Source: Gammaproteobacteria bacterium
GTDB taxonomy: Bacteria; Pseudomonadota; Gammaproteobacteria; Burkholderiales; Rhodocyclaceae
Assembly (NCBI GenBank): GCA_029289235.1
Contig: JARFTZ010000045.1
Span: 1-64,000, forward strand
Direction of reading: 5' to 3'
Length of the DNA stretch: 64,000 bases
The notes below the pieces were generated by a model. The model was not told the origin of the DNA. It ran no database searches and was given only the letters and a program-made list of their open reading frames with translations. Positions 1 to 7,425 of the stretch are shown here, one piece after another (positions within the stretch are counted from its first letter, which is position 1; every line of letters starts with the position of its first letter). The position numbers and the translations under genes were made by a program.

Positions 1-2
1 AT

Positions 3-107
3 GATCCCTTCGCCTACCTGAAGGATGTCCTGTCGCGCCTGCCAACCCAGCCCTTCAGCAAAATCGCCGAACTTCTTCCTCATCGCTGGCAGAGCAACCC
101 GTCCTGA
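3..107 (+). CDS. tnpC: IS66 family transposase (TnpC), C-terminal fragment
   Basis: Only the final 34 residues are in the window; the 5' part is cut off by the window edge, not by mutation. The frame starting at base 3 reads DPFAYLKDVLSRLP, followed by a C-terminal ELLPHRW-type ending. This is the characteristic tail of the large IS66 DDE transposase, which catalyses element movement together with TnpB. It ends 13 bases before the terminal inverted repeat, as expected for this family. Confidence 0.8.
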   Translation, partial: DPFAYLKDVLSRLPTQPFSKIAELLPHRWQSNPS

Positions 108-120
108 ATCTCGCGTCAAG

Positions 121-141
121 GTGAGTTCGCCGGGCGCTTAC
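121..141. repeat. IS66 right terminal inverted repeat
   Basis: The 21 bases before position 142 end in GGGCGCTTAC. The reverse complement starts GTAAGCGCCC, the usual form of an IS66-family terminus. It directly joins the hsdS reading frame. Confidence 0.7.
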
Positions 142-160
142 GTTAACCAGCCTTGGTGCA

Positions 161-1534
161 GTGGTTGACTACGGCAGCACCACGAAGGCCGAGCCGTCGC
201 AGATTTCGAGTGAAGACTGGGTTCTCGAACTGGAAGACATCGAAAAAGACAGTTCAAAGCTGCTCCAGCGCATGACCTTTGCCCAACGGCAATCGAAAAG
301 CACCAAAAGCCGATTCCAGGCTGGTGACGTACTTTATGGAAAGCTCCGCCCCTACCTCAACAAGGTGCTGATTGCCGATCAACCCGGTTACTGCACGACA
401 GAGATTGTCCCTATCGAGACTGGAGCGCAGCTCGATAACCGGTACTTGTTCTATTGGCTGAAACACCCGGCATTCCTGAAGTACGTCGAGGCAGAAAGCC
501 ACGGTATGAACATGCCGCGATTGGGTACGGATACAGCTAAAGCCGCTCCCCTTGTTCTAGCGCCACGGAACGAACAAACCCGCATCGCCGACCAACTCGA
601 CAAACTGCTTGCCCGTATCCAATCCTGCAACGACCGCCTCGACGCCATTCCCGCCTTGCTCAAGCGGTTTCGGCAGGCGGTGCTAAGTGCGGTCACATCG
701 GGTGCGCTGACGGAGGACTGGCGGGCCGGCGCGGAACCCTCCTATAAACACGTGTCACTCGGCGCGTTAATTTCTGATGGGCCCCAAAACGGACTCTACA
801 AGCATTCATCTTCATATGGGGCCGGCGCAGGAATCCTTCGGATCGACATGTTCTACGATGGCGAAGTCACAGGATGGGATGTGATGAAGCGCCTCAAAGT
901 TGACGCATCAGAACTTGATACCTACGGCCTTTCAGTCGGAGATATCGTGGTCAATAGAGTAAATAGCCCGCCATACGTCGGGAAGGCTGCTCTCATCCGG
1001 GAAGTGGCTGAGCCAACCGTGTTCGAGAGCAACATGATGCGGATTCGTCTCGATGAGGAGCAGGTACTTCCGGAATACTGCATTCGTTTTCTCAGTTCGC
1101 CAGAAGGATTGTTGCAACTTCGTCGGAACGTGAAGCATGCGGTCAATCAATCGAGCATCAATCAAACCGATGTGAAGTCTGTTCAAGTCCCGTTACCGTG
1201 CGTAGCAGAACAAGCCGAAATCGTCCGCCGCGTCGAAGCACTGTTCAAGCTTGCCGACCGCATCGAAGCCCGTCACACCGCCGCCTGCACCCAAGCCCAA
1301 CGCCTCGCGCCACTGCTGCTAGCCAAGGCCTTTCGCGGCGAGTTGGTGCCGCAAGACCCCAACGATGAACCCGCCAGCGCATTGCTGGAACGTATCTCGG
1401 CAGAGCGAGAAAAGGCTGCAGCCCAACCGCGCCCCCGCAAATCAAGCGTCGGACGTAAGCCCGTCCGTGCCCCCAACGAGAATGCCTCCATGATCAAGAG
1501 CCGCATAGGTGACGACGTGCAGGCGCAGCCCTAG
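161..1534 (+). CDS. hsdS: Type I restriction-modification specificity subunit HsdS, 5'-truncated by IS66
   Basis: HsdS supplies DNA sequence recognition to type I restriction and methylation complexes (HsdM2S, HsdR2M2S). The 457-aa frame shows the two-TRD architecture. A first target-recognition domain covers about residues 1-145 (GDVLYGKLRPYL, a typical HsdS motif). A conserved helical spacer around 145-190 (NEQTRIADQLDKLLARI) follows. The second TRD runs from about 195 to 350, with a second helix at 350-400 and the usual AFRGELVPQDP tail. The frame stays open upstream to base 143, at the IS66 terminus, so the natural start and about 10-15 residues were removed; the GTG at 161 is only the first possible start left. 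hsdM and hsdR are not in the window and presumably lie upstream of the IS. The truncation may inactivate the subunit or leave a slightly shortened protein. Confidence 0.85.
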   Translation: MVDYGSTTKAEPSQISSEDWVLELEDIEKDSSKLLQRMTFAQRQSKSTKSRFQAGDVLYGKLRPYLNKVLIADQPGYCTTEIVPIETGAQLDNRYLFYWLKHPAFLKYVEAESHGMNMPRLGTDTAKAAPLVLAPRNEQTRIADQLDKLLARIQSCNDRLDAIPALLKRFRQAVLSAVTSGALTEDWRAGAEPSYKHVSLGALISDGPQNGLYKHSSSYGAGAGILRIDMFYDGEVTGWDVMKRLKVDASELDTYGLSVGDIVVNRVNSPPYVGKAALIREVAEPTVFESNMMRIRLDEEQVLPEYCIRFLSSPEGLLQLRRNVKHAVNQSSINQTDVKSVQVPLPCVAEQAEIVRRVEALFKLADRIEARHTAACTQAQRLAPLLLAKAFRGELVPQDPNDEPASALLERISAEREKAAAQPRPRKSSVGRKPVRAPNENASMIKSRIGDDVQAQP

Positions 1535-1558
1535 CGGGTAAAACGGAGAAGAGGACTT

Positions 1559-2911
1559 ATGGTCAGAAAGAAGAAAGAAAAGCCGCCGTACTCCGGATTT
1601 TTCTTGACCTTTGAACCTGGGCGAATCGAAAAATTCCGAGAGATGCTGCATTACCCCGGTGAGGCGTCCGAGTCCTTCTCCGCCATGGATTGGGAGTTTG
1701 AAAGGCGCGAGCTTGCCTTGCTGTGCTTGAGTCTTGGCGAGGCGACCATCGATGCCGTGGTCTTGATGGATCGGATGCACGGTAGCGGCGGGACGGGCAA
1801 GTTGATGATGCGAATTTGGTCACCGTTGATGTTCGATTCTCCAATCGCGCCAGCCGAGGTTGCCGATGCATTTCCGGCCGCCGAAAGCCGCTGTACGGCA
1901 GCGACCTTCAAACGCATTCATCACGAACAGTGGCCGCTGGTCGTAGCGGCGATTAAACGTCAACGTCCTGCTTTTGCTGATCGCTTGGACGCTTTGCTGA
2001 AACTGCGAGATCAACAAAACAGGCTGACGGGCAATGATTCGAAGATTCTTCGGTTGACCGAGCAACGCGACGCCGTTGGTCTTGCCTTGGACATCGCGTC
2101 ATTGGATCGCAAAACCATTTTTCGTGAGGCGCATCTGGACGGGCTGGACAACGCACAGACGGTGCTGGACCTGTTGGATCATGAGCCTTTGCAGGAACAG
2201 GATGCGATTCGAAGAGATCAGAAGGCATTCGAGGGGCTACTAACCCTTGAGGATGTGCGTAGTGCCTGCTTTTCCGGGCCAGCAGGACGACAGGTGAGAG
2301 TGCATGTGTACGACAAGAAGGCGTTGGAGACGGTCCTTGGTATCGACCTGCTAATTTTCTTGGCTGACTACACTTCGTATTTGCTGCTTCAATACAAATG
2401 CATGGAGCCCAAGAGCGATGAAAACGGGAAAACCTGGTCGTATCTAGTCGACAGTCAGCTGTCGAAGCAAATTGAAGCCATGGATACGGCCGTGGTCGCG
2501 ATCTCACAAGTGCTGCCCCCTGCGGTTCAATCCTTGAAAGACTGGCGCCTTAGCAACGAAGCATTCTTCTTTAAGTTCTGCGAAACGACTCGCCCCGATG
2601 CACGAGACGATGCATTGATCCCGGGCATTACGCTAGGCCATTCGCATCTCAAGAGCTTTCTGTCCTTGCCGGACTCCAGTGGAAACAATGGAGGACAACG
2701 TATTGGCTACAGCAACTGCCCTCGGTACTTGAACAACACTCAGTTTGTGGACCTGGCGCGAGAGGGGTGGATTGGTTGTGATCAGCGGGGTTACAACTTC
2801 ATTTCGCAGGTTATTGCAGCAGGTCAGGCCGGTGGTCGGGCGGCGATGTACGCGGTAATCGAGGGCAGCGGAGCTAAAACGGCAACGGAAAGACGGAGAC
2901 GAATAAGGTGA
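1559..2911 (+). CDS. Unrecognised 450-aa protein in the restriction locus
   Basis: I do not recognise a named family. The ATG at 1559 has a good GGAGAAGAGG ribosome-binding site and starts 24 bases after hsdS; the stop is 7 bases before the next gene, so the three genes look cotranscribed. The protein is soluble, with no signal peptide or membrane segment, and is mixed alpha/beta. It has a charged N-terminus (RKKKEK) and an Arg-rich C-terminus. Around residues 265-285 the segment ADYTSYLLLQYK resembles the core beta-strand of PD-(D/E)XK nucleases in which Q replaces the acidic residue; this is only suggestive. Placement between hsdS and a predicted nuclease suggests a defence-related accessory role (inference). 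Confidence 0.75.
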   Translation: MVRKKKEKPPYSGFFLTFEPGRIEKFREMLHYPGEASESFSAMDWEFERRELALLCLSLGEATIDAVVLMDRMHGSGGTGKLMMRIWSPLMFDSPIAPAEVADAFPAAESRCTAATFKRIHHEQWPLVVAAIKRQRPAFADRLDALLKLRDQQNRLTGNDSKILRLTEQRDAVGLALDIASLDRKTIFREAHLDGLDNAQTVLDLLDHEPLQEQDAIRRDQKAFEGLLTLEDVRSACFSGPAGRQVRVHVYDKKALETVLGIDLLIFLADYTSYLLLQYKCMEPKSDENGKTWSYLVDSQLSKQIEAMDTAVVAISQVLPPAVQSLKDWRLSNEAFFFKFCETTRPDARDDALIPGITLGHSHLKSFLSLPDSSGNNGGQRIGYSNCPRYLNNTQFVDLAREGWIGCDQRGYNFISQVIAAGQAGGRAAMYAVIEGSGAKTATERRRRIR

Positions 2912-2918
2912 TTCAGTC

Positions 2919-3884
2919 ATGAGCGACATTAAACTCTTCCGCCTCTCCGCCGGCAAAGCCAGCGAACTGCAAGGCGATGCATCCGATCTGGAAAAGCCGC
3001 TGCAATCCCTGATCGAAGCGAACCTTGAGCCCTTGCTCGGCATCCGCTTTCTGGCGACCGAATACTCCACCGGCAAGACGCACGGCGGACGCATCGATTC
3101 GCTCGGGCTGGACGAGAACAATTGCCCGGTGATCTTGGAGTACAAGCGTTCGGTGGGGGAGAACGTCATCAACCAGGGCTTGTTCTATCTCGACTGGTTG
3201 ATGGACCATCAGGCCGAGTTCAAGCTGCTGACAATGGACAAGCTCGGTAAGATGGCAGCCGATGCCATCGATTGGAGCGCGCCGCGTCTGGTGTGCATCG
3301 CGGCGGATTTCACCAAGTACGACGGGCATGCGGTGCAGCAGATCAACCGCAATATCGAGTTGATCCGTTACCGCCGTTTCGGCGATGAATTGCTGTTGTT
3401 GGAACTGGCCAACGCGACGAGCAGCGCCAACGGCAAACCGGTCGGCAGCAAGGCGACCAAGCCGGTGGCTGGCGAAGCTGCACCGCCCAAATCGACGCCT
3501 CGCGACCGTTCCTTTGCGGAGTGGTTGCCCCTGCTGCCGGCGCATCTGACCGAACTGCTGGCGTCGCTGGAAGACTACGTGATGTCCCTGGGCGACGACG
3601 TGCAGCGCAAGGAGCTGCGCCTGTACGTGGCGTTCAAGCGTCTGAAGAACTTCGCCACGGTGGTGGCGCAAAAGAACCGGCTGCTGCTTTACCTGCATCT
3701 CGATCCTGCGAACTTAGCCTCGTTGCCGGCGAACGCGCGCGATGTGAGCCAGCAGGGGCATTGGGGCACGGGTGACCTGGAGTTGTCTCTGACGACTCAG
3801 GCAGATCTGGATACGGTAAAGCCGTTGGTCTTGATGTCCTATCTGGGCCGCAGCACCGCAGCTCAAGGCCCGTCCGTTGTCTAA
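2919..3884 (+). CDS. Predicted PD-(D/E)XK nuclease, DUF91/DUF5655-type
   Basis: The 321-aa protein has an N-terminal nuclease-like domain. GGRIDSLGL supplies Asp60 and VILEYKR supplies Glu74 and Lys76, a clear D-x(n)-E-x-K arrangement of the restriction-endonuclease fold as in NucS/DUF91 proteins. A Pro/Lys/Ala-rich linker (about 170-195) joins it to a C-terminal region (about 200-310) resembling DUF5655, often found with such nucleases near restriction systems. It starts 7 bases after the upstream gene and is the last gene of the apparent hsdS operon. Substrate and partner are unknown. The nuclease fold is well supported by motif; a role in phage defence is inferred from context. Confidence 0.75.
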   Translation: MSDIKLFRLSAGKASELQGDASDLEKPLQSLIEANLEPLLGIRFLATEYSTGKTHGGRIDSLGLDENNCPVILEYKRSVGENVINQGLFYLDWLMDHQAEFKLLTMDKLGKMAADAIDWSAPRLVCIAADFTKYDGHAVQQINRNIELIRYRRFGDELLLLELANATSSANGKPVGSKATKPVAGEAAPPKSTPRDRSFAEWLPLLPAHLTELLASLEDYVMSLGDDVQRKELRLYVAFKRLKNFATVVAQKNRLLLYLHLDPANLASLPANARDVSQQGHWGTGDLELSLTTQADLDTVKPLVLMSYLGRSTAAQGPSVV

Positions 3885-3954
3885 CGGTCGCTACAGTTTG
3901 ACTCGAACGACGAATCGACGGTTGGTGGCGGGGGCTCGGTAGCCATTGGGGGTT

Positions 3955-4269
3955 TCAGGTTGGCGAGCGTTCTTCCGCCGCCTTGACCAGCAGATAGGTC
4001 AGTTCGCGTCGCCGCGACTCGGTCTGCTCGTTGTCGGGAGGCAGGCGCCGGATTTCGTCACGCAGCTTGCTGATGGCCTGACGCATCGAGACATCGGAAG
4101 GGACCATCCCGGCGCGCTTGAGGATGTGATTGACCATTCGCTGCTCAGGCGAGACGAACAGTTCATCGTCGAATTCGATCGGCTGCCCGGCCCCCGGCAG
4201 ATCGTCCATCTCGCCGTTGTCGATCGCCTCGCGAATGCGCTTTTCGGCCAGAATATCGAAGATCAGCAT
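3955..4269 (-). CDS. DUF1992 family protein (DnaJC28 conserved-domain type)
   Basis: This is a 104-aa soluble protein. The start of the DUF1992 domain is evident in the sequence IREAIDNGEMDDLPGAGQPI, followed by a helical region with MVNHILKRAG. The family includes E. coli YhdN-type proteins and the eukaryotic DNAJC28 domain; its biochemical role is not established. The ATG at 4269 is the only reasonable start, and the length matches the family. The gene lies 32 bases downstream of bioB on the same strand and may be cotranscribed with it. The 70 bases between its stop and the convergent nuclease gene hold nothing I recognise. Confidence 0.8.
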   Translation of the reverse strand: MLIFDILAEKRIREAIDNGEMDDLPGAGQPIEFDDELFVSPEQRMVNHILKRAGMVPSDVSMRQAISKLRDEIRRLPPDNEQTESRRRELTYLLVKAAEERSPT

Positions 4270-4301
4270 GACCGGCGTCCGGCGCGGATTACTGTCGCAA
4301 C

Positions 4302-5276
4302 CTACTCCGCGACCGCACCTCTTCCGAGCCGTTTGAACATCGCCTTGTCCTGCTCGACACTCGCGCCGAGCGTGGTCAGCAAGTCACCGACCAACGCCGC
4401 GCTGATGCCGGCGGCGAGCGCTTTTTCCTGGATGCCGGCGATCAGGTTGCGGCCGCCGGCGAAGCGCAGGTGCGCGGTGGGGTTGATGAAGCGGAACATG
4501 GCGATGCTGACGAGGACTTCGTCGTCGGGAAGCGGCTGGCTACCCTGGAGCGGCGTGCCTTCGATCGGGTTGAGGATGTTGATGGGGATCGAGTCGACGC
4601 CGATGTCGCGCAGGGTGAAGGCCATTTCGATGCGTTGGGCCAGCGTCTCGCCCATGCCGAAGATGCCGCCGCTGCACACCTTCATGCCGACGGCCTTGGC
4701 TTCACGAATCGTGCGCAGCTTGTCCTCGAAGGTGTGCGTCGAACACAGCGTCGGGAAATGCGATGGCGCGGTTTCGATGTTGCAGTGGTAACGCACCACG
4801 CCGGCGTCCTTGAGCTTTCTCAGTTCCGGTTCGCGCAAGAGTCCCATCGAGGCGCACAGTTTGATCGTGCTGCGCCGGCCGATGGCCTTGTAGATCTCGC
4901 AGGCTTGCGCCACCTGCTTGGGCTTCATGGCCCGGCCGCTGGTGACCAGGGAGAAGTGCCCGATGCCGTGGTGGTCGACTTCGAGCGCGTGCTTCACCCC
5001 TTCTTCCTCGCTGACCAGCGGGTATTCGGGCACGCCGGTCTTGAAGTAACGTGACTGCGAACACCATTTGCAGTCTTCCGAACAGCGCCCCGACCGCGCG
5101 TTCATGATCGAGCACAGGTCGACCACCGGCCCCATGAAATGGGCGCGTATCGCGTCGGCGGCGGCGTAAAGCGCTTCCTTTTCCGCTGTCCGCGACAAGG
5201 CAAGCGCTTCCTTCTCTGTGATCTGGCCGCCTGCCAGCACGCGTTGCTTCAGGGCGTCGATCTGTTCGATATTCAT
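4302..5276 (-). CDS. bioB: Biotin synthase BioB
   Basis: BioB is a radical-SAM enzyme inserting sulfur into dethiobiotin, the last step of biotin synthesis. The cluster-binding motif CSEDCKWCSQ is present near residue 65 (C-x3-C-x2-C for the 4Fe-4S cluster). Conserved segments NIETAPSHFP and GGIFGMGET, and the C-terminal FRFINPTAHLRFAGGR (Arg ligand of the auxiliary 2Fe-2S cluster), are all visible. At 324 aa the length is normal for the family. No other bio gene is adjacent; only the DUF1992 gene follows. No biotin operator was recognised upstream, where the gene is flanked by the stop of a LysR gene 64 bases away. Confidence 0.96.
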   Translation of the reverse strand: MNIEQIDALKQRVLAGGQITEKEALALSRTAEKEALYAAADAIRAHFMGPVVDLCSIMNARSGRCSEDCKWCSQSRYFKTGVPEYPLVSEEEGVKHALEVDHHGIGHFSLVTSGRAMKPKQVAQACEIYKAIGRRSTIKLCASMGLLREPELRKLKDAGVVRYHCNIETAPSHFPTLCSTHTFEDKLRTIREAKAVGMKVCSGGIFGMGETLAQRIEMAFTLRDIGVDSIPINILNPIEGTPLQGSQPLPDDEVLVSIAMFRFINPTAHLRFAGGRNLIAGIQEKALAAGISAALVGDLLTTLGASVEQDKAMFKRLGRGAVAE

Positions 5277-5340
5277 GGTTGAAAGACCCAGCGAAAAAAA
5301 GCGACAAGCCTAAGCCGCTTTGGCCGTTTCGGCAACGAAA

Positions 5341-6294
5341 TCAATCATTTTTACCGACCACCGAATACCCGCCCTCCTGCTGCCGCAGGAACAACGCCGT
5401 ACAAACTCCGCGCAGCCAGCGGTTGCCCGGGTCGTTGTGGTAGCGCGCGTGCCAGTGCTGCCTGACGGTGAAGCCGGGAATGGGAATCGGGCAGGGGAAG
5501 ACGCGCAGGCCGCCGATGCGTGCCAGCGTTTCGCCGATGTGGCGGGGCAGGGTGACGAGCAGGTCGGTGGTTGAGACGATCGTTGCGAGGCCGAGGAAGC
5601 CGGGCAGTTCGAGTACGACGCGGTGCGGCAGGTGGTGGCGTTCCAGGCTGGATTCCAGCAGGTTGTGTCCGGTACCGGAGACGATGTGGATGTGTTCCTC
5701 GCGCTGGTAGTCGGCGAGCGTCAGGGTTTCCGTGATGCGCGGATGGTTGCGGTTGGCCAGGCAAACCCAGTCCTGCGTGTAGAGGCTCTGCTGGTAGAAG
5801 CCGGCCCCCAGTTCCGGGATGAATCCCAGCGCCAGATCGGCCTCGCCGGACTCCAGCCGGGCGCCGATCTGCCCGTCGATCTGCTCGGCCCCGAGCCGCA
5901 CGCCGGGGGCGACCGAGCGTACGTGCGCGAGCAGTTGCGGCAGTAGCGTGATGTGGCTGGCGTCGGTCATGCCGATGCGGAAGCGGCGGTCGCTGGTCGC
6001 CGGGTCGAAGCGCGCTTCCCGCTGGGAGAGGGCGCGCAGTGATTCGAGCGCCTGCCGCACCGTGTCGATCAGGGCGTCGGCCTCCGGCGTGGGTTGCATG
6101 CCCGACGACGTGCGGACGAACAGCGGGTCGTCGAGGTGCTTGCGCAGCTTGCCGAGCCAGATGCTGACCGTCGGCTGCGCCAGCCCGAGCTGTTCGGCGG
6201 CGCGGGTGACGCTGCGCGTGCTGTAGATCAGCTCGAAGAGCTGGAGCAGGTTCGCGTCGAGCAGTGGCGGGGGCGCGGAGTCTTTATTCGTCAT
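5341..6294 (-). CDS. LysR-family transcriptional regulator of the adjacent catabolic cluster
   Basis: This is a 317-aa LysR protein. The N-terminal helix-turn-helix (about residues 10-65) shows SVTRAAEQLGLAQPTVS, and an effector-binding domain follows from about residue 90. It is of the NodD/NahR-like subgroup, judged by the LFVRTSSGM and LLPQLLAHVR segments. The ATG at 6294 is chosen over an in-frame TTG at 6306 because the longer form only adds four residues. The gene is divergent from the ketopantoate-reductase-like gene across 112 bases carrying repeated ATTGCGAT motifs, so it probably regulates that cluster and itself. The effector cannot be deduced from sequence. Confidence 0.9.
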   Translation of the reverse strand: MTNKDSAPPPLLDANLLQLFELIYSTRSVTRAAEQLGLAQPTVSIWLGKLRKHLDDPLFVRTSSGMQPTPEADALIDTVRQALESLRALSQREARFDPATSDRRFRIGMTDASHITLLPQLLAHVRSVAPGVRLGAEQIDGQIGARLESGEADLALGFIPELGAGFYQQSLYTQDWVCLANRNHPRITETLTLADYQREEHIHIVSGTGHNLLESSLERHHLPHRVVLELPGFLGLATIVSTTDLLVTLPRHIGETLARIGGLRVFPCPIPIPGFTVRQHWHARYHNDPGNRWLRGVCTALFLRQQEGGYSVVGKND

Positions 6295-6330
6295 TGCGAT
6301 ACGCAATCAAATGAATTGCGATTATTGCAT
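6293..6330. promoter_or_regulatory. Candidate LysR operator with ATTGCGAT repeats
   Basis: The divergent promoter holds a perfect inverted repeat ATTGCG-ATA-CGCAAT at 6293-6307. A second ATTGCGAT lies at 6315-6322, exactly 22 bases (about two helical turns) from the first, followed by ATTGCAT. Spaced, partly palindromic sites in a divergent gap are typical of LysR-regulator binding. The first repeat overlaps the regulator's own start codon, which would fit autoregulation. Binding itself is inferred. Confidence 0.5.
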
Positions 6331-6406
6331 ATACGAGTGATGGGCCGCTGGCTAAAGTTTGCCCAACTCCTGAACACACATCGCCACGGGCGAAAGGGAA
6401 TCGACC

Positions 6407-7345
6407 ATGAAAATCTGCATGCTGGGGGCCGGGGCGCTGGGCTGTTCGATAGGCGGGGTGCTGGCGCGCGGCGGGTCCGACGTCATTTTTGTCGACCGCT
6501 ATCAGGCGCACGTCGATGCGATCAACGCCAATGGGCTGAAGATCCGCTTTGGCGACATCGAAGAGACTGTCCGCGTCCGGGCCTGCACTAGCTGCGAAGG
6601 GTTGCAGCCGGTAGACCTCGTCATCGTGCTCGTCAAATCCGCGGCTACCCGCGCGGCGATCGAATCGGCCCGCGCCCTGGTTGGTCCGGAGACGATGGTG
6701 ATGTCGATCCAGAACGGCCTGGGCCATGAGGATATCCTCGCCGAGGTCGTCGGCCGCGAGCATGTGCTGGCGGCCAAGACCTATGTCGGCGGTGTCTTCC
6801 TCGAACCGGGACACATCGTCTCCGGCTACAAGGGCAAGCAGACCTACATCGGCGAACTCGACGGCCAGCTGACGCCGCGCCTGCAAGCCGTCGTCGACGA
6901 ATTCAACAAGGCCGATCTGCCGGCCACCGCCAGCACCAACATCTACGGGACGATGTGGGACAAGTTGCTGGTCAATGTGGCCACCGGGGCCGTTTGCGCG
7001 ATCACCCGCCTGCCCTACGGCTGGCTGTACAAGGTGCCGGAAATCGAGCAGACCGCGCTGGCCGCCGTCGCCGAAGGCATCGCCGTGGCCAAGGCCAACG
7101 CCATCCGGCTGGTCTCGGACGATCCGCGCTACTTCTGGGATCTTGCCGCCGAAGGGCTGCCCGCCGAGTTCAAGACCTCGATGCTGCAAAGCCTGGAAAA
7201 GGGCGAAGTAAGCGAAGTCGACTTCATCAACGGCTCGGTGGTGCGCTGGGGCGAGCGTTCGGGCATCGCCACGCCGGTCAACCGGACGCTGGTGGCGATG
7301 GTCAAGGGCATCGAGCGCTTTCAGGAGTGCTTCGGCAAACGATAG
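6407..7345 (+). CDS. 2-dehydropantoate 2-reductase family oxidoreductase (PanE/ApbA-like)
   Basis: The 312-aa protein has the N-terminal Rossmann motif MLGAGALGCSIGG (residues 4-16). The conserved VKSAATRAAI and SIQNGLGHED segments follow, then the helical ApbA C-terminal domain (MWDKLLVNVATGAVCAITR with the catalytic Lys). The family reduces 2-oxo-acids such as ketopantoate with NADPH. It is the first gene transcribed away from the LysR regulator and sits upstream of TRAP, VOC, MaoC and CoA-transferase genes rather than pantothenate genes. It therefore probably acts on a catabolic 2-oxo or 2-hydroxy acid (inference). The start has a GAAAGGGAA ribosome-binding site. Confidence 0.88.
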   Translation: MKICMLGAGALGCSIGGVLARGGSDVIFVDRYQAHVDAINANGLKIRFGDIEETVRVRACTSCEGLQPVDLVIVLVKSAATRAAIESARALVGPETMVMSIQNGLGHEDILAEVVGREHVLAAKTYVGGVFLEPGHIVSGYKGKQTYIGELDGQLTPRLQAVVDEFNKADLPATASTNIYGTMWDKLLVNVATGAVCAITRLPYGWLYKVPEIEQTALAAVAEGIAVAKANAIRLVSDDPRYFWDLAAEGLPAEFKTSMLQSLEKGEVSEVDFINGSVVRWGERSGIATPVNRTLVAMVKGIERFQECFGKR

Positions 7346-7425
7346 ACAAAAAACAGAAGACCGCTGCGAGGCGGCAGGAAAGCGTGAGTCCGTTTCACCT
7401 TAACTTTGAAATAGGAGCGTCAAGC

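Larger units (their letters stand above)
1..141 (+). mobile_element. Right end of an IS66-family insertion sequence
   Basis: The window opens inside an IS66-type element. It contains the last 34 codons of the transposase and, 13 bases beyond its stop, the terminal inverted repeat. Read on the minus strand from base 141 the end begins GTAAGCGCCCGGCG, and IS66-family ends typically start GTAA. The element stops immediately before the open frame of hsdS, so it has inserted into or just upstream of that gene. The other end, and hence the 8-bp target duplication expected for IS66, lies outside the window. Confidence 0.8.

Noticed and set aside
5277-5340. Biotin (BirA/BioQ-type) operator upstream of bioB
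   Set aside because: No extended palindrome typical of these operators was visible in the 64-base gap.
6407-7345. Assignment as the housekeeping panE of pantothenate synthesis
   Set aside because: The family is right, but the context is catabolic and regulated by LysR, so the gene symbol was withheld.
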